DNA from: a virus
Direction: 5' to 3' (one strand)
DNA length: 64,000 nt
Virus record (IMG/VR): IMGVR_UViG_3300030329_006602
Coordinates: 1-64,000 of that record
The position numbers were made by a program, and so were the translations under genes. Positions 39,986 to 48,998 of the stretch are shown piece after piece; the stretch's first letter is position 1, and each line of letters opens with the position of its first letter. The notes below the pieces were generated by a model that was given only the letters and a program-made list of their open reading frames with translations, did not search any database and had not been told where the DNA came from.

Positions 39986-42567
39986 AAATTATTAATTGTG
40001 AAGTCCTCATATTGTAAGTCTTTGATGTTAATAAACTCAATACCGCTATCAATTAAGTCTTTATTGTGTTTTTTAATTTCGTCAGCAAAGTTCCATGCTA
40101 ATATAATCACCTTCATATTGGTTCCATTAATTTCAGTTTTAGGTTTAATTGGGATATTTGTTCCTGGCACAATTTTATTATGTTTTAATTTATTGTCCTC
40201 AACAATAAAGTCAATATCATTGACTGTTATACCGTAATAATTTAAAGCTGTTGTTGCCTTAGCTGGTGAAGCATAACCAATTAATGTGTTACCTTCGTCT
40301 TTAAGTCGTTTGATATTTTTAATTACATTGGCTTTACAATCTTGAACTCTTTTACCAAAGTCTTTATATGTCTGATACTCTGTTAACCCAAATTCTTCTT
40401 CATTTATTAGGAAAGTGTTAACATTTTCTGTGGACACCACTCTATGATGATTGCCAACATAAACACGAATTGAACCTCCATGAGTATCAATATGTTCGAC
40501 ATCATATACCTTAACACCTAAACTATCAAGGAATCGAACTATCGATGTTACTGACCAATAGTTAACGTGTTCATGATAAATGTTATCAAACGTCAAATCC
40601 TTAATAGTGTCTAATAAATATTGAACCTCAATCACAAATGTTCCTGTGTCTTTTAATAGTTTAAACACATTTTTTGTGATACCTTTTAAGTCATCTGCGT
40701 GTGCAAATACATTAGAAGCAGTTACTAAATCGGCAGTACCATCTAGCCCTTTAAATGTATTTTCATCAAAGTAGCTGTTAATTGTTGGGATTCCATTATC
40801 AGTAGCTATTTCTGATACATTAGTGGCGGGTTCTACTCCGATTACCTTAATGCCTTTATCCTGCAATGGCTTTAAAGCAATTCCATCATTTGAACCTATA
40901 TCTACAACTAATGATTTTTCATCTAGTTTGAATTTGTCTATATACTTGGTGGCGGCATCTTCAAAATGTTTTCTAAATGATGACGAAGTAGATGAGACAT
41001 ATAGATAGTTGTCAAACATTTTACCTGGAGGAACTACATAGCTTAGTTGAGAGTTATGACACTCGGAACAATAATCCATTTCTAGTGGGAACTTCTCAAA
41101 AGAATCGTCTTTGAAGTCTAATAAGTTGTTGGCCATTGGTGACTTACCTAATGATATAACTTTCTTCATATGAATGTTACCACAACACCTGCATTCCGTT
41201 TTGTATCCATCAATAAGTTGTTTCCTGAAATCCTCATCAACAAGTATATCCCTAATTGTGTGTGTGATTCCATAATTCTCATGTTCTCTTTCGCCCCTAA
41301 CAAGGTTTAAGAAAATAGAATCTTCTAAGAATACCATTGCATGTGAAACATTAGGCCTTATAACTGCAATGTCACCCTCTTTTATCAATCTGGTTTCGAT
41401 AACCGAATTTGGGTCAGCTAAATCTTTAACAACGCTAATATATTTACCTTTAATCAGTAGACATTTTTGCTCTTGTATGGGATGGTAATGATTCGCTCTA
41501 ACTGTACCCTCTTTGGACTCAATATAACCAATTAAATTAATCGGTTCAGTTAATTCAAAATTAGATATTTTACCCCTCTCATCAATATATTCTTTGCCTC
41601 CTCTAATTATGTATTCCAAATCTTCTGGTTCTTCTTTGCGGGACCAATTAGTAATCATTTCTTCAATGCACCCTTTAAGGTCGTACCTAAATTCAAAACC
41701 AGTGTCTAGTAATTTTTTATTTGATATTGTATAGCCTAAGTTTGGTATTTCATCATCCGTTTCCTTAATTTTTAATTTTGGATTTATTTTCTTACAGATA
41801 TCTGCAACTTCTTTAACGGTCGTATTCTCTTTTGACAAATGAAAAATTTCATTATTTATGCCGCTTTCGGCCATAAATTTAAAGCATCTTGCAACGTCAA
41901 CGAGGGGCACTAAACTTTTCAGTTGTATCCCCCCAGAAAATAATTTTATTGTGCCGTCTTGGGAGGCTATTTTTGAAAAAAGATTTGGCATGATCCCTGT
42001 GCGCATGGTGTCGGTTGAGTAGCCGTAAACAGATGCCAGCCTTAGTATAACGTAATTATTGCCAGAATTTTGCAAATCTTTTTCAGATTGTACTTTTCCA
42101 GATGAATAAGTTAGGACAGGGCACGGGGGCACGTCTTCTGCTAGGTTGGTTTTGGTCTCCTTAAATCCTTCATAGACCACATGGGTGGACGGGAAGAGGA
42201 TTTTTGAATTTTTATTAGCGTACTTAATAATATTTTTAGTGCCCTGAACTCCAGTACGTGTTATGGCTTGATCCTTTTCGGTATCCGCATCTGTTGCGGT
42301 ATATGCGACGTCAGTTATGCCAGCTAAATGTATGATGATATCAGCTTGGGCGAGTTCTTGTTTTAGGATGTCTTCTTCTAATATTGAAGATTCTATAAAT
42401 CTAATGCCCCAGTCTCTTAATTGCTTAACTCTTTCAGAAATAAATCTAGAATCTATTACAACAATATCTTTATATCTAGCTTCGCCCGAGTACAATTTAC
42501 ACAACTCCGTTCCAACGTAACCCAGGCCACCAGTGATGACAATTTTTTGTATTGTATTGTTTTTCAT
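39982..42567 (-). CDS. Three-part fusion: NAD-epimerase, cupin, C-methyltransferase (861 aa)
   Basis: Residues about 1-305 form an extended SDR domain (TGGLGYVGTELCKL, HLAGITDVAYT, FPSTHVVYEG, YSSGK). Residues 325-445 form a cupin of the sugar 3,4-isomerase/epimerase kind (RANHYHPIQEQKCLLIKGKY, VIRPNVSHAMVF). Residues 453-860 are a TylC3-type C-methyltransferase with a CRCCG/CSECH zinc site, SAM loop VVDIGSNDGIALKPL, HEHVNYWS and the GGSIRVYV C-terminal domain. One polypeptide could thus do several steps of a branched deoxysugar. The coding DNA turns more AT-rich after the first domain. Confidence 0.88.
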   Translation of the reverse strand: MKNNTIQKIVITGGLGYVGTELCKLYSGEARYKDIVVIDSRFISERVKQLRDWGIRFIESSILEEDILKQELAQADIIIHLAGITDVAYTATDADTEKDQAITRTGVQGTKNIIKYANKNSKILFPSTHVVYEGFKETKTNLAEDVPPCPVLTYSSGKVQSEKDLQNSGNNYVILRLASVYGYSTDTMRTGIMPNLFSKIASQDGTIKLFSGGIQLKSLVPLVDVARCFKFMAESGINNEIFHLSKENTTVKEVADICKKINPKLKIKETDDEIPNLGYTISNKKLLDTGFEFRYDLKGCIEEMITNWSRKEEPEDLEYIIRGGKEYIDERGKISNFELTEPINLIGYIESKEGTVRANHYHPIQEQKCLLIKGKYISVVKDLADPNSVIETRLIKEGDIAVIRPNVSHAMVFLEDSIFLNLVRGEREHENYGITHTIRDILVDEDFRKQLIDGYKTECRCCGNIHMKKVISLGKSPMANNLLDFKDDSFEKFPLEMDYCSECHNSQLSYVVPPGKMFDNYLYVSSTSSSFRKHFEDAATKYIDKFKLDEKSLVVDIGSNDGIALKPLQDKGIKVIGVEPATNVSEIATDNGIPTINSYFDENTFKGLDGTADLVTASNVFAHADDLKGITKNVFKLLKDTGTFVIEVQYLLDTIKDLTFDNIYHEHVNYWSVTSIVRFLDSLGVKVYDVEHIDTHGGSIRVYVGNHHRVVSTENVNTFLINEEEFGLTEYQTYKDFGKRVQDCKANVIKNIKRLKDEGNTLIGYASPAKATTALNYYGITVNDIDFIVEDNKLKHNKIVPGTNIPIKPKTEINGTNMKVIILAWNFADEIKKHNKDLIDSGIEFINIKDLQYEDFTINNL

Positions 42568-42568
42568 T

Positions 42569-42643
42569 TTAATTTTGACGCCTCCATGGGATGCGGTTAT
42601 AGGTCTTCATATAGTCCAACTGATTATATTCAAGATTTTGCAT
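42569..42643 (-). CDS. Possible 24-aa peptide or gene remnant
   Basis: The 99-nt gap holds a frame from ATG at 42643 to TAA at 42569 (MQNLEYNQLDYMKTYNRIPW...). The same frame stays open for about 16 codons upstream without ATG. It may be a remnant of a longer gene. GGAGG near its end could serve the next gene. Confidence 0.25.
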   Translation of the reverse strand: MQNLEYNQLDYMKTYNRIPWRRQN

Positions 42644-42666
42644 TTTTCTATACCATTCTTCGCGAA

Positions 42667-43590
42667 CTAGCTTTTGATTAGATATGGAAATTTAGATTCA
42701 ATCAAATGTATTGTGCTTTTTGGGTAATTGCATGATTCCAGGGTCATAGGCTTCATTCCTGAAAAAAAGTATTCTTGAAGCGGGTCTGAGTAGGTCGAGT
42801 TAGTTCTGTTAAATAAATCTGTATTAGATTCAATTTTATTTTTTATATCTGATAGGACGGCTTCATTGTTAAGTTCTTGGTGAGAATAGGCTTGAATTTT
42901 TTCTTTTATTCTCTCTGGACCACCAATGAAACTTAAATGCCAACCGCCATCAAGTATTTGTGTGAAAGTATCATTTTTGCACGCGGTCCTAAAATGCGTT
43001 AGGGATATGTTGCTTAAGTCAGAATACTTGAAAGACGTTGTGCCGTACCAATTGGTGTGGCATAAATTGTTTATATAAAAATTATGACAATCCATCATGA
43101 CAACATGGTTTGCAAGTTTTTGTTCTTTTATTTGTGATACAATATCTGGGTGTGGTATTTCATCTAAATCCGAAACAAGAATAATATCATTTGGTTCGCA
43201 GTTAGTTAAGCCTAGCTTCACGAATTCTCTTTGAATATAATCTCGAGCGAAGGTTGGGTGGCTTTTTAAGCCATTCTCGTCTTCTCTATTGAATAGATCA
43301 ACAATTTTATTGAATCTTAAATTATAATCAGAGGACTCTTCTTTTTTATTTATGTTGAATATGTCATCTGGCATTGCCTCTGTAATATAAATAATTTTAT
43401 CTAAATATTTTGAAAATTTCGATTTATTGGCTTGAAAATTAAGAGGTTTGTTATTATTGGAATGGGTTTTAGTGCTCTCGCTAATCACAAAATAATCCAC
43501 CTGGTCGTATAGCAATTCTAGCCTTATTTCTAATAGGTCTAGTTCGTTGAAGAATTGAAAACAGTCGTAGATTTTCATTTGTAGATTCAT
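42667..43590 (-). CDS. GT17-family N-acetylglucosaminyltransferase-like protein, 307 aa
   Basis: GT17 (MGAT3, bisecting GlcNAc transferase) is mainly eukaryotic, with scattered bacterial and viral members. The family start IYDCFQFFNELDLLEIRLELL is complete, then DYFVISESTKTHSN, RDYIQREF, and DIILVSDLDEIPHP near residue 145 (the metal motif). The C-terminal WHLSFIGG is also typical. ATG at 43578 is an equally good start. It lies 16 nt after a GT11 gene. It would add a beta-GlcNAc branch if specificity is conserved. Confidence 0.88.
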   Translation of the reverse strand: MNLQMKIYDCFQFFNELDLLEIRLELLYDQVDYFVISESTKTHSNNNKPLNFQANKSKFSKYLDKIIYITEAMPDDIFNINKKEESSDYNLRFNKIVDLFNREDENGLKSHPTFARDYIQREFVKLGLTNCEPNDIILVSDLDEIPHPDIVSQIKEQKLANHVVMMDCHNFYINNLCHTNWYGTTSFKYSDLSNISLTHFRTACKNDTFTQILDGGWHLSFIGGPERIKEKIQAYSHQELNNEAVLSDIKNKIESNTDLFNRTNSTYSDPLQEYFFSGMKPMTLESCNYPKSTIHLIESKFPYLIKS

Positions 43591-43606
43591 ATGTAAATTT
43601 TAGTCA

Positions 43607-44548
43607 TTATTCAATTTTTATATTATTTTTATATGTATTTAGATTGTGCATCCTATAGTAGTCTTCAGCTTCTTTTTTGCAAGTATTATAATCTGAAATG
43701 GCCCCTTCTCTATCTATGTACTCAAAGGATGTTGTATAACTGTCGGCGTGAGACCAATATCCATCGCTTAAATTGTGTGATATGAAATATTTGGGCCCAA
43801 TAGTTTTGTGACAATATTGATTCAGCCATGCGCCCCACCAGGAGAAGGAAGAATTTGAGATTATAAGCCATTTGGCCTGGTTGACGACGTAAAAATCAAA
43901 GCCTATATCCACGTGAATGGCCTGTATGTCAAAGGGCATAAAACTTTTAGCGCAATTTATGTCATCAGTTATAATTAAAAATTTCATATCTTTATTTGCT
44001 TGTAGCATATGGCTTATGGAGTCCCGCCAGTACTCTTTTCTTGGAATTACGTTGTGAAGATTTTTATATTCTCCACCCCTAAAATTAATAATGCAGAGGT
44101 TGTCGTCTAGGCTGATCCCCAGGTCTTTTAATTTTTTTTTGTAGCCATCTTTGTATTCTTTTTTTATTTTAAACCATTTTAAGATAGAGGGTTTGTTGTC
44201 AATAATGTAATCTTCGCATTGGTAAATTCCGCCGAGAGCGCCGTTATCACCCAGGAGTATAGTATTATCCTCAATATCATATATTCGATCATCTAACCTA
44301 TTGAACCAAACCTTTTCCTGTTTAGCTTTATGAAATTGCCACTTTTCATGAAAATGGTGAGTTATGCCCGCAACGGATTTACCAAAATCCGCATCCATAA
44401 ATGTCATTTGGCTCTTACCTTGGTGATAGTCGTGAGAAGGTGTTGGGCTTATCCCCCAATCGTAACCTAGTTTTTCTGCAATAGTTCTACACACAGAATA
44501 TTGCCACATGTGATTACCTAAATTACCTGTTAAATTTATTGTTATCAT
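43607..44548 (-). CDS. GT11 (alpha-1,2-fucosyltransferase-like) protein, 313 aa, divergent donor motif
   Basis: The N-terminal GNLGNHMWQYSVCR and C-terminal IISNSSFSWWGAWLN are GT11 signatures. The GDP-fucose motif, normally HxRRGDY, reads NFRGGEY here, so Arg and Asp positions differ from the two other GT11 copies and donor choice may have changed. It overlaps the DUF5672 gene by 4 nt. It stands with GT17 and two DUF5672 genes in an AT-rich part of the cluster. Confidence 0.88.
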   Translation of the reverse strand: MITINLTGNLGNHMWQYSVCRTIAEKLGYDWGISPTPSHDYHQGKSQMTFMDADFGKSVAGITHHFHEKWQFHKAKQEKVWFNRLDDRIYDIEDNTILLGDNGALGGIYQCEDYIIDNKPSILKWFKIKKEYKDGYKKKLKDLGISLDDNLCIINFRGGEYKNLHNVIPRKEYWRDSISHMLQANKDMKFLIITDDINCAKSFMPFDIQAIHVDIGFDFYVVNQAKWLIISNSSFSWWGAWLNQYCHKTIGPKYFISHNLSDGYWSHADSYTTSFEYIDREGAISDYNTCKKEAEDYYRMHNLNTYKNNIKIE

Positions 44549-45219
44549 TTTATATTATTGTTGTTAATTAATTCCCTATATTTATTATTTGCACCACCAA
44601 AATTATGGAACGCAAAAGGTTTAATGTCACCAAACTCTGTAAAATATTCTTCATGTGAAAAGTATTTCGCAATTTCAAAATCCCCATAACGCATACCTTC
44701 AGCTAAAAACATATCCCTATTTGCTACGCAAATTTGTGTATCTTCATTAAAATTATTATCAAAACGTTCCCATTTCATATTCATTCTTGTTGGCAACTCC
44801 ATTAGTCGTTTACTTCTTAATGAAACACTATTCCCGACTCTAATTATCTTACCTTTACTGTCGGATAAATGTTTATGACCCCAGGGCGCACCAATATAAT
44901 CATAATCTAAAAATTCTAGCCTCCATGACATAGGGTTAACGATAAAGCCATCATCATGAATTAAGATTGCAAATTCCGTGTCAACGTACTTATGTAAATC
45001 ATAAACCATGGCTCGATTCCATTCATCGATATTAGACATTTTATTACAATACTCATGTGTGATTAATAATGGTATATCCTTTGGTTTGGTGTCAGACACT
45101 AATTTAACGGAGCCGAAGTCGATATCTTTAGAACTATGCATTAACGCATTAATTGTTGCACTTAAATGTATTGAAGTCAAAGCAATGAGTGATACATTTT
45201 CTAACTTTAACCTTTTCAT
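44545..45219 (-). CDS. DUF5672 family protein (putative glycosyltransferase), 224 aa
   Basis: Family proteins occur in surface-polysaccharide clusters. Landmarks are YVDTEFAILIHDDGFI near residue 80 (an HDD site like DXD), WRLEFLDYDYIGAPW near 103, VGNSVSLRSKRLM, and a tail with EDTQICVANRDM and FAFHNFGG. The start shares a base with the preceding GT11 stop. A second copy is at 47.6 kb. Codon use is AT-rich. Function is probably glycosyl transfer with an unknown donor. Confidence 0.78.
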   Translation of the reverse strand: MKRLKLENVSLIALTSIHLSATINALMHSSKDIDFGSVKLVSDTKPKDIPLLITHEYCNKMSNIDEWNRAMVYDLHKYVDTEFAILIHDDGFIVNPMSWRLEFLDYDYIGAPWGHKHLSDSKGKIIRVGNSVSLRSKRLMELPTRMNMKWERFDNNFNEDTQICVANRDMFLAEGMRYGDFEIAKYFSHEEYFTEFGDIKPFAFHNFGGANNKYRELINNNNIK

Positions 45220-45974
45220 TAGATAAATCTAAATCTATTTGTTTGAATGTGTTGTGGGGAGGATCCCCTGTGTGGATTATTGTAATTTAGCCAGTGACTG
45301 GGTGCAATTATTGCCTCTTTGTCGGATAGCCAGGCCCCCCACCAGGAAAAGGTTGAATTAGATATGATACAATATTTTGAGAGGTGGAGTAACTTGAAGT
45401 CTACCATCATGTGGTTACTTATGATATCTAATTCTGGTAATATGTTGTAGGCTGATTTTATATCATCTGTTATAACCACAAACCTTATATCTTTATTTAT
45501 TTTTTTAACTTCATCAATCGCTTCTAAATAATACTTCCGCGGTAGAAACCAATTGTGGGAATTTATATAATCTGTCCCACGTACATGTATAAAGCAGTAT
45601 TCATTTATAGGGTATTTACGTGCTAATGTTTTGGTGGCATCATCGATTTTAATATCAAACCATTTTCTTATCTTATCATGTTCATCATCATAATAATTCC
45701 CGCATTGAAAAAATCCTCTAATTTTTGTAAAGTCTGTTAAGTTTAATATGCGTGGGTTGTATTCGTTGTTATCATGGTAAGTATTTTTAATATTGCCGTC
45801 ACTAGCGCCTAGGTTGATATTGGGGAAGAATTGAGATAAATGCTGTCCTTCGCATGACTCTTTTCCGTTGGTGGGGATATGAAAATTATAACCATTTTTA
45901 TCTGCAATTAGCCTGCACATGCTATATTGAAACATTTGGTTGCCCATCCTGCCCATTAAATCAGTTGATATCAT
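45219..45974 (-). CDS. GT11 alpha-1,2-fucosyltransferase-like protein, 251 aa
   Basis: GT11 signatures: GRMGNQMFQYSMCR at the N-terminus, donor motif HVRGTDY near residue 132, and ISNSTFSWWGAWLS near 207. The HxRGxDY form keeps the Arg and Asp that bind GDP-fucose. The enzyme is expected to transfer L-fucose to the 2-position of a galactose. It overlaps the gene before it by 14 nt and shares one base with the following one. GDP-fucose genes lie 8 kb downstream on the same strand. Confidence 0.92.
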   Translation of the reverse strand: MISTDLMGRMGNQMFQYSMCRLIADKNGYNFHIPTNGKESCEGQHLSQFFPNINLGASDGNIKNTYHDNNEYNPRILNLTDFTKIRGFFQCGNYYDDEHDKIRKWFDIKIDDATKTLARKYPINEYCFIHVRGTDYINSHNWFLPRKYYLEAIDEVKKINKDIRFVVITDDIKSAYNILPELDIISNHMMVDFKLLHLSKYCIISNSTFSWWGAWLSDKEAIIAPSHWLNYNNPHRGSSPQHIQTNRFRFI

Positions 45975-46962
45975 TGTCTATTTTTTTTAATATATTCTCG
46001 TAGATATTCTTAAAATCTAAAATAGTAAGATCAAAATTTTTCATTTCTTCGAATAGGTGATCGTTGTTAATTAGTAACTCTTCGGTCACCTCGGAGAACT
46101 CATTAACGAATAAAACTGGTATATTTTTAAATATGCGTTCTAAATATGGTGAACTTTTAACTACGGGTACTCTTCTCATATAAATCACCTCCCAGTCCCT
46201 AGAGCACTCACACCCAATGGCGTTGCCGCTTGGGCAAATCATAAATTTATGCTTTTTAATTGTGTGGAGATATTCCCGATACCCCGCGTGGGTATTATTG
46301 GTTTTGTTTACTGTTGACCATTTATTATGGAATAAGTCATTTAGCCCAGCCCTTTCTTTAGGGTTTGTACCCTCCGAGTGATTAACATATAATAATTTTG
46401 TTGGTTCTGATTTGTGGTTATTCACTACGTCAGATAGCACTTCATGTCTGTCATCTTCGTGGCTTAATTTTCTCTGTACACCATATGGCATGGGGTGAAC
46501 TTTGCCACCAAACGTTATTGAGTTGGATGCATATATCCCTATAACATTTTCTGGTATTTTACCCCATATAAATTCATCAATGCAATTATCCTCGAAACCA
46601 GTAAAAATAACAAATTTAATATGAGGTAGTGATCCACAGAGTTTGAGTAGGTCATTTCTTGACCACAAGTCCGCTAAAACATTATTTTTATGTGATTTGG
46701 CAGATGATACATATTCTTCCATTGCAGTATCCTTAATACCACCCCTCTCATATAATCGTATATTATCAATAAATAATGTCATATATTTCTTGGCAGGTTC
46801 TATTTCTTTTACCTTATTTAAGAATTCCATATTACCCATATTGGCATCTTTCATATAACCACCCAGTATTCCACGACCAGATTGATCCCCAAATGAATAA
46901 TCAACGTTATCTCTTATGTATGTTGGATCTACATACATTTTTTTATAAGTCTCTAGTAACAA
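45961..46962 (-). CDS. Exostosin-like glycosyltransferase, 333 aa
   Basis: The C-terminal half contains HKFMICPSGNAIGCECSRDWEVIYMRRVPVV (read in parts near residue 235), the GT47-like donor segment with conserved E and R. The upstream part LLYVNHSEGTNPKERAGL is also seen in exostosin-like bacterial proteins. There is no membrane anchor, unlike animal exostosins. It is flanked by GT11 and a methyltransferase gene, with overlaps of 14 and 20 nt. Codon use is AT-rich. Confidence 0.7.
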   Translation of the reverse strand: MLLETYKKMYVDPTYIRDNVDYSFGDQSGRGILGGYMKDANMGNMEFLNKVKEIEPAKKYMTLFIDNIRLYERGGIKDTAMEEYVSSAKSHKNNVLADLWSRNDLLKLCGSLPHIKFVIFTGFEDNCIDEFIWGKIPENVIGIYASNSITFGGKVHPMPYGVQRKLSHEDDRHEVLSDVVNNHKSEPTKLLYVNHSEGTNPKERAGLNDLFHNKWSTVNKTNNTHAGYREYLHTIKKHKFMICPSGNAIGCECSRDWEVIYMRRVPVVKSSPYLERIFKNIPVLFVNEFSEVTEELLINNDHLFEEMKNFDLTILDFKNIYENILKKIDNDIN

Positions 46963-47557
46963 CTATTAAATAATTATCACCTGAATACAAGCCGCCACCT
47001 CTTAAATCTCTAGCTGATACAGAGTATCCTGGCGGTGTGATCGAACTAAGGTGCTGCAACCATTGTTCTGGCGCCTGGGCATCTTCCACAACTAAAACTC
47101 CGCCCTTATTTAATTGTGGTACATATGTATTCCACACGGCAAGTACATCAGGGAAGTAATGGCTCCCATCGTCTATAATTATATCGAATTTAATATCTTT
47201 AAGTTGTTCTGTAACTGAAGGATCTTTTATGTCTTTAAAGATATAAGTAACATCATCCATTCTATATTCAGGAAGAATAACATCAATTATATCGACACCA
47301 TAAATATTAGCCTTTGGAAAGAAATCTCTCCACGCCTTTAAGCTGCCACCCCTCTGCACCCCAATTTCCATTAAGTTTATTTCAGAGTTTTTTTCATAAT
47401 TATTAAAAATTTCTTGATATGAATCACCGTAAGTGTGACCTATCGGTGATTCAGGGTTATCTATGATTATTCTATCATCTAAATTATTAAAAATGTTTTT
47501 AATGGTGCCGTGATTTTTATCGGTGATATATTTTAGTAGTAATTCTCCTATTTTCAT
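46943..47557 (-). CDS. SAM methyltransferase of the CmcI/rhamnosyl-methyltransferase type, 204 aa
   Basis: Motif I lies in LMEIGVQRGGSLKAWRDFFP near residue 62, followed by IYGVDIIDV. The metal-binding region FDIIIDDGSHYFPDVLAVWNTY and GGVLVVEDAQ match CmcI-like O-methyltransferases. It starts with MKIGELLLKYITDKNHGTIKN, an N-terminal extension seen in such enzymes. The likely substrate is a sugar hydroxyl. The gap to the next gene is 5 nt. Confidence 0.83.
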   Translation of the reverse strand: MKIGELLLKYITDKNHGTIKNIFNNLDDRIIIDNPESPIGHTYGDSYQEIFNNYEKNSEINLMEIGVQRGGSLKAWRDFFPKANIYGVDIIDVILPEYRMDDVTYIFKDIKDPSVTEQLKDIKFDIIIDDGSHYFPDVLAVWNTYVPQLNKGGVLVVEDAQAPEQWLQHLSSITPPGYSVSARDLRGGGLYSGDNYLIVVTRDL

Positions 47558-47562
47558 AATTT

Positions 47563-48330
47563 TTAATGTTTGCTGTGTTGGTAATAGCGGTTGTTTTCTA
47601 CTTCAGGGGTGCATGGTTTGACTGTAGGAAGTTTCTTATGGAACCCAAAGGGTAATATTCCTGAATTTTCAGGCACGGGGTTTTCGTAAGAAAAATATCT
47701 TGCAACTTCTATGGGGGCAAATTTACACCCCGCTTTTTCGAATAAGTGTTTATTGTGCACACAAATGTTTCCATCCTCATTTGTGTTAGTCTGCCCAAAC
47801 ATTTGATAAAAGTCTCTGCGCTCACTTACGTGAAAGGGGATAGGGGTATAATTTGGGACCGTTAGGAGCTTCTGACTTCTTAATGAAAAACCTCCGTTTC
47901 CTACGCGGGCGCGTTCATTAAAAGGAGTAATGTAGGTAGTCTCCGATAGTGGCCACGGGGCTCCAATGTAATCGTAATCTAGGAATTCTTCCCTCCATGC
48001 CTGGGGATTGATAATGAAGGCGTGGTCTTGAACAATGAGGACGTGGTTGGTTTCTATATGGTTGTGCAGATTATATAATATGTAGAAGTTGTATTCGTCT
48101 ATATTTGTAAGTGGTGCCACCTGCTCTTCTGCCACAATTTCATGGTGTGAGAGTGCGTCTTTATATTTTGAGCATAGGGCTTTTGTTGTGACGAGCTTTA
48201 CTTCGCTAAATTTCGCAACATTTTTACAATGGATTAAGGACTTGATGGTGTTTTCAATTCTATGGGTGTTGTCTATCGCAAGGCAAGTTGTATTGTGTAG
48301 GACGGGTGGGCGGTTTATTTTTTTATTCAT
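47563..48330 (-). CDS. DUF5672 family protein, second copy, 255 aa
   Basis: It shares with the 44.5-kb copy the segments HVLIVQDHAFIINPQAWREEFLDYDYIG (read in parts), GAPWP, RVGNGGFSLRSQKLL, NEDGNICVHNKH and PFGFHKK. The metal site reads QDH rather than HDD. It overlaps the RmlD-like gene by 8 nt. The two copies are diverged, so they probably act on different acceptors or add different sugars. Confidence 0.78.
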   Translation of the reverse strand: MNKKINRPPVLHNTTCLAIDNTHRIENTIKSLIHCKNVAKFSEVKLVTTKALCSKYKDALSHHEIVAEEQVAPLTNIDEYNFYILYNLHNHIETNHVLIVQDHAFIINPQAWREEFLDYDYIGAPWPLSETTYITPFNERARVGNGGFSLRSQKLLTVPNYTPIPFHVSERRDFYQMFGQTNTNEDGNICVHNKHLFEKAGCKFAPIEVARYFSYENPVPENSGILPFGFHKKLPTVKPCTPEVENNRYYQHSKH

Positions 48331-48997
48331 TGAGCTCCTTTTGTAGCTTAGACAGGTTCATGCTTAAATCTCCTGGTACGTGGGCTGGCTTAAGAGATTT
48401 GCCGACTGGCCTCGTTTGTTTTGCTAATTGATAGGTTGTTTTTACTTCAGTGCCTACATTGAATACGCCAGTGGAATTTTTTTTTATTAATCTTATGATC
48501 AAATTTGAAATTACATCTACATAATCCATGTTGCTCGCCCTGTCTATCCAGGCCTCCTTGTATGGAAATGGCTTAGGTATTTGCGAGCATCGACAGAGTA
48601 AGAAATTGTTGGACCGCAACTGAACCAATCCGTCACTAAGGAGTTTTGTGTAGGCGTACCAGTTGTTGCAATGCACGGGAACGCTTTCTTCGTCTATATT
48701 TGGGGGCGATCCAGCATAAATATAGTCGGTCGATATGTGGACCAACTTGAGGGGTTTTTCATTGCAGTAATTTACCAACCTATCTACAAAGGAATAGTTT
48801 GTTTGCCAATGGGAGCTTTTGTCTGCAGAGTAGGTATTAGTGTTCGCTATGCAGTTTACTATGGTGTCGTAGCCACTAGGAAGTGTGCCCACATCGCGGA
48901 TATTGAATCCATCTTTCTTTCTGGAAATGTAGTCCCAGTCTGTTTGCTTGATGATCTCTGACCCTAGCAGGCCGTCTCCTAGAATTAGGGCTTTCAT
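48323..48997 (-). CDS. RmlD-like dTDP-4-dehydrorhamnose reductase family protein, short form, 224 aa
   Basis: The Rossmann start LILGDGLLGSEI, NCIANTNTYSADK, HISTDYIYAGSPP near residue 93 and YAYTKLLSDGLV near 117 are SDR features of RmlD. The protein is about 60 residues shorter than usual, lacking much of the C-terminal substrate domain. It may be a reductase with a smaller substrate site. It follows the RmlC gene by one base. Together with rmlB at 38.6 kb these could make a dTDP-6-deoxy-hexose. Confidence 0.8.
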   Translation of the reverse strand: MKALILGDGLLGSEIIKQTDWDYISRKKDGFNIRDVGTLPSGYDTIVNCIANTNTYSADKSSHWQTNYSFVDRLVNYCNEKPLKLVHISTDYIYAGSPPNIDEESVPVHCNNWYAYTKLLSDGLVQLRSNNFLLCRCSQIPKPFPYKEAWIDRASNMDYVDVISNLIIRLIKKNSTGVFNVGTEVKTTYQLAKQTRPVGKSLKPAHVPGDLSMNLSKLQKELNE

Positions 48998-48998
48998 A

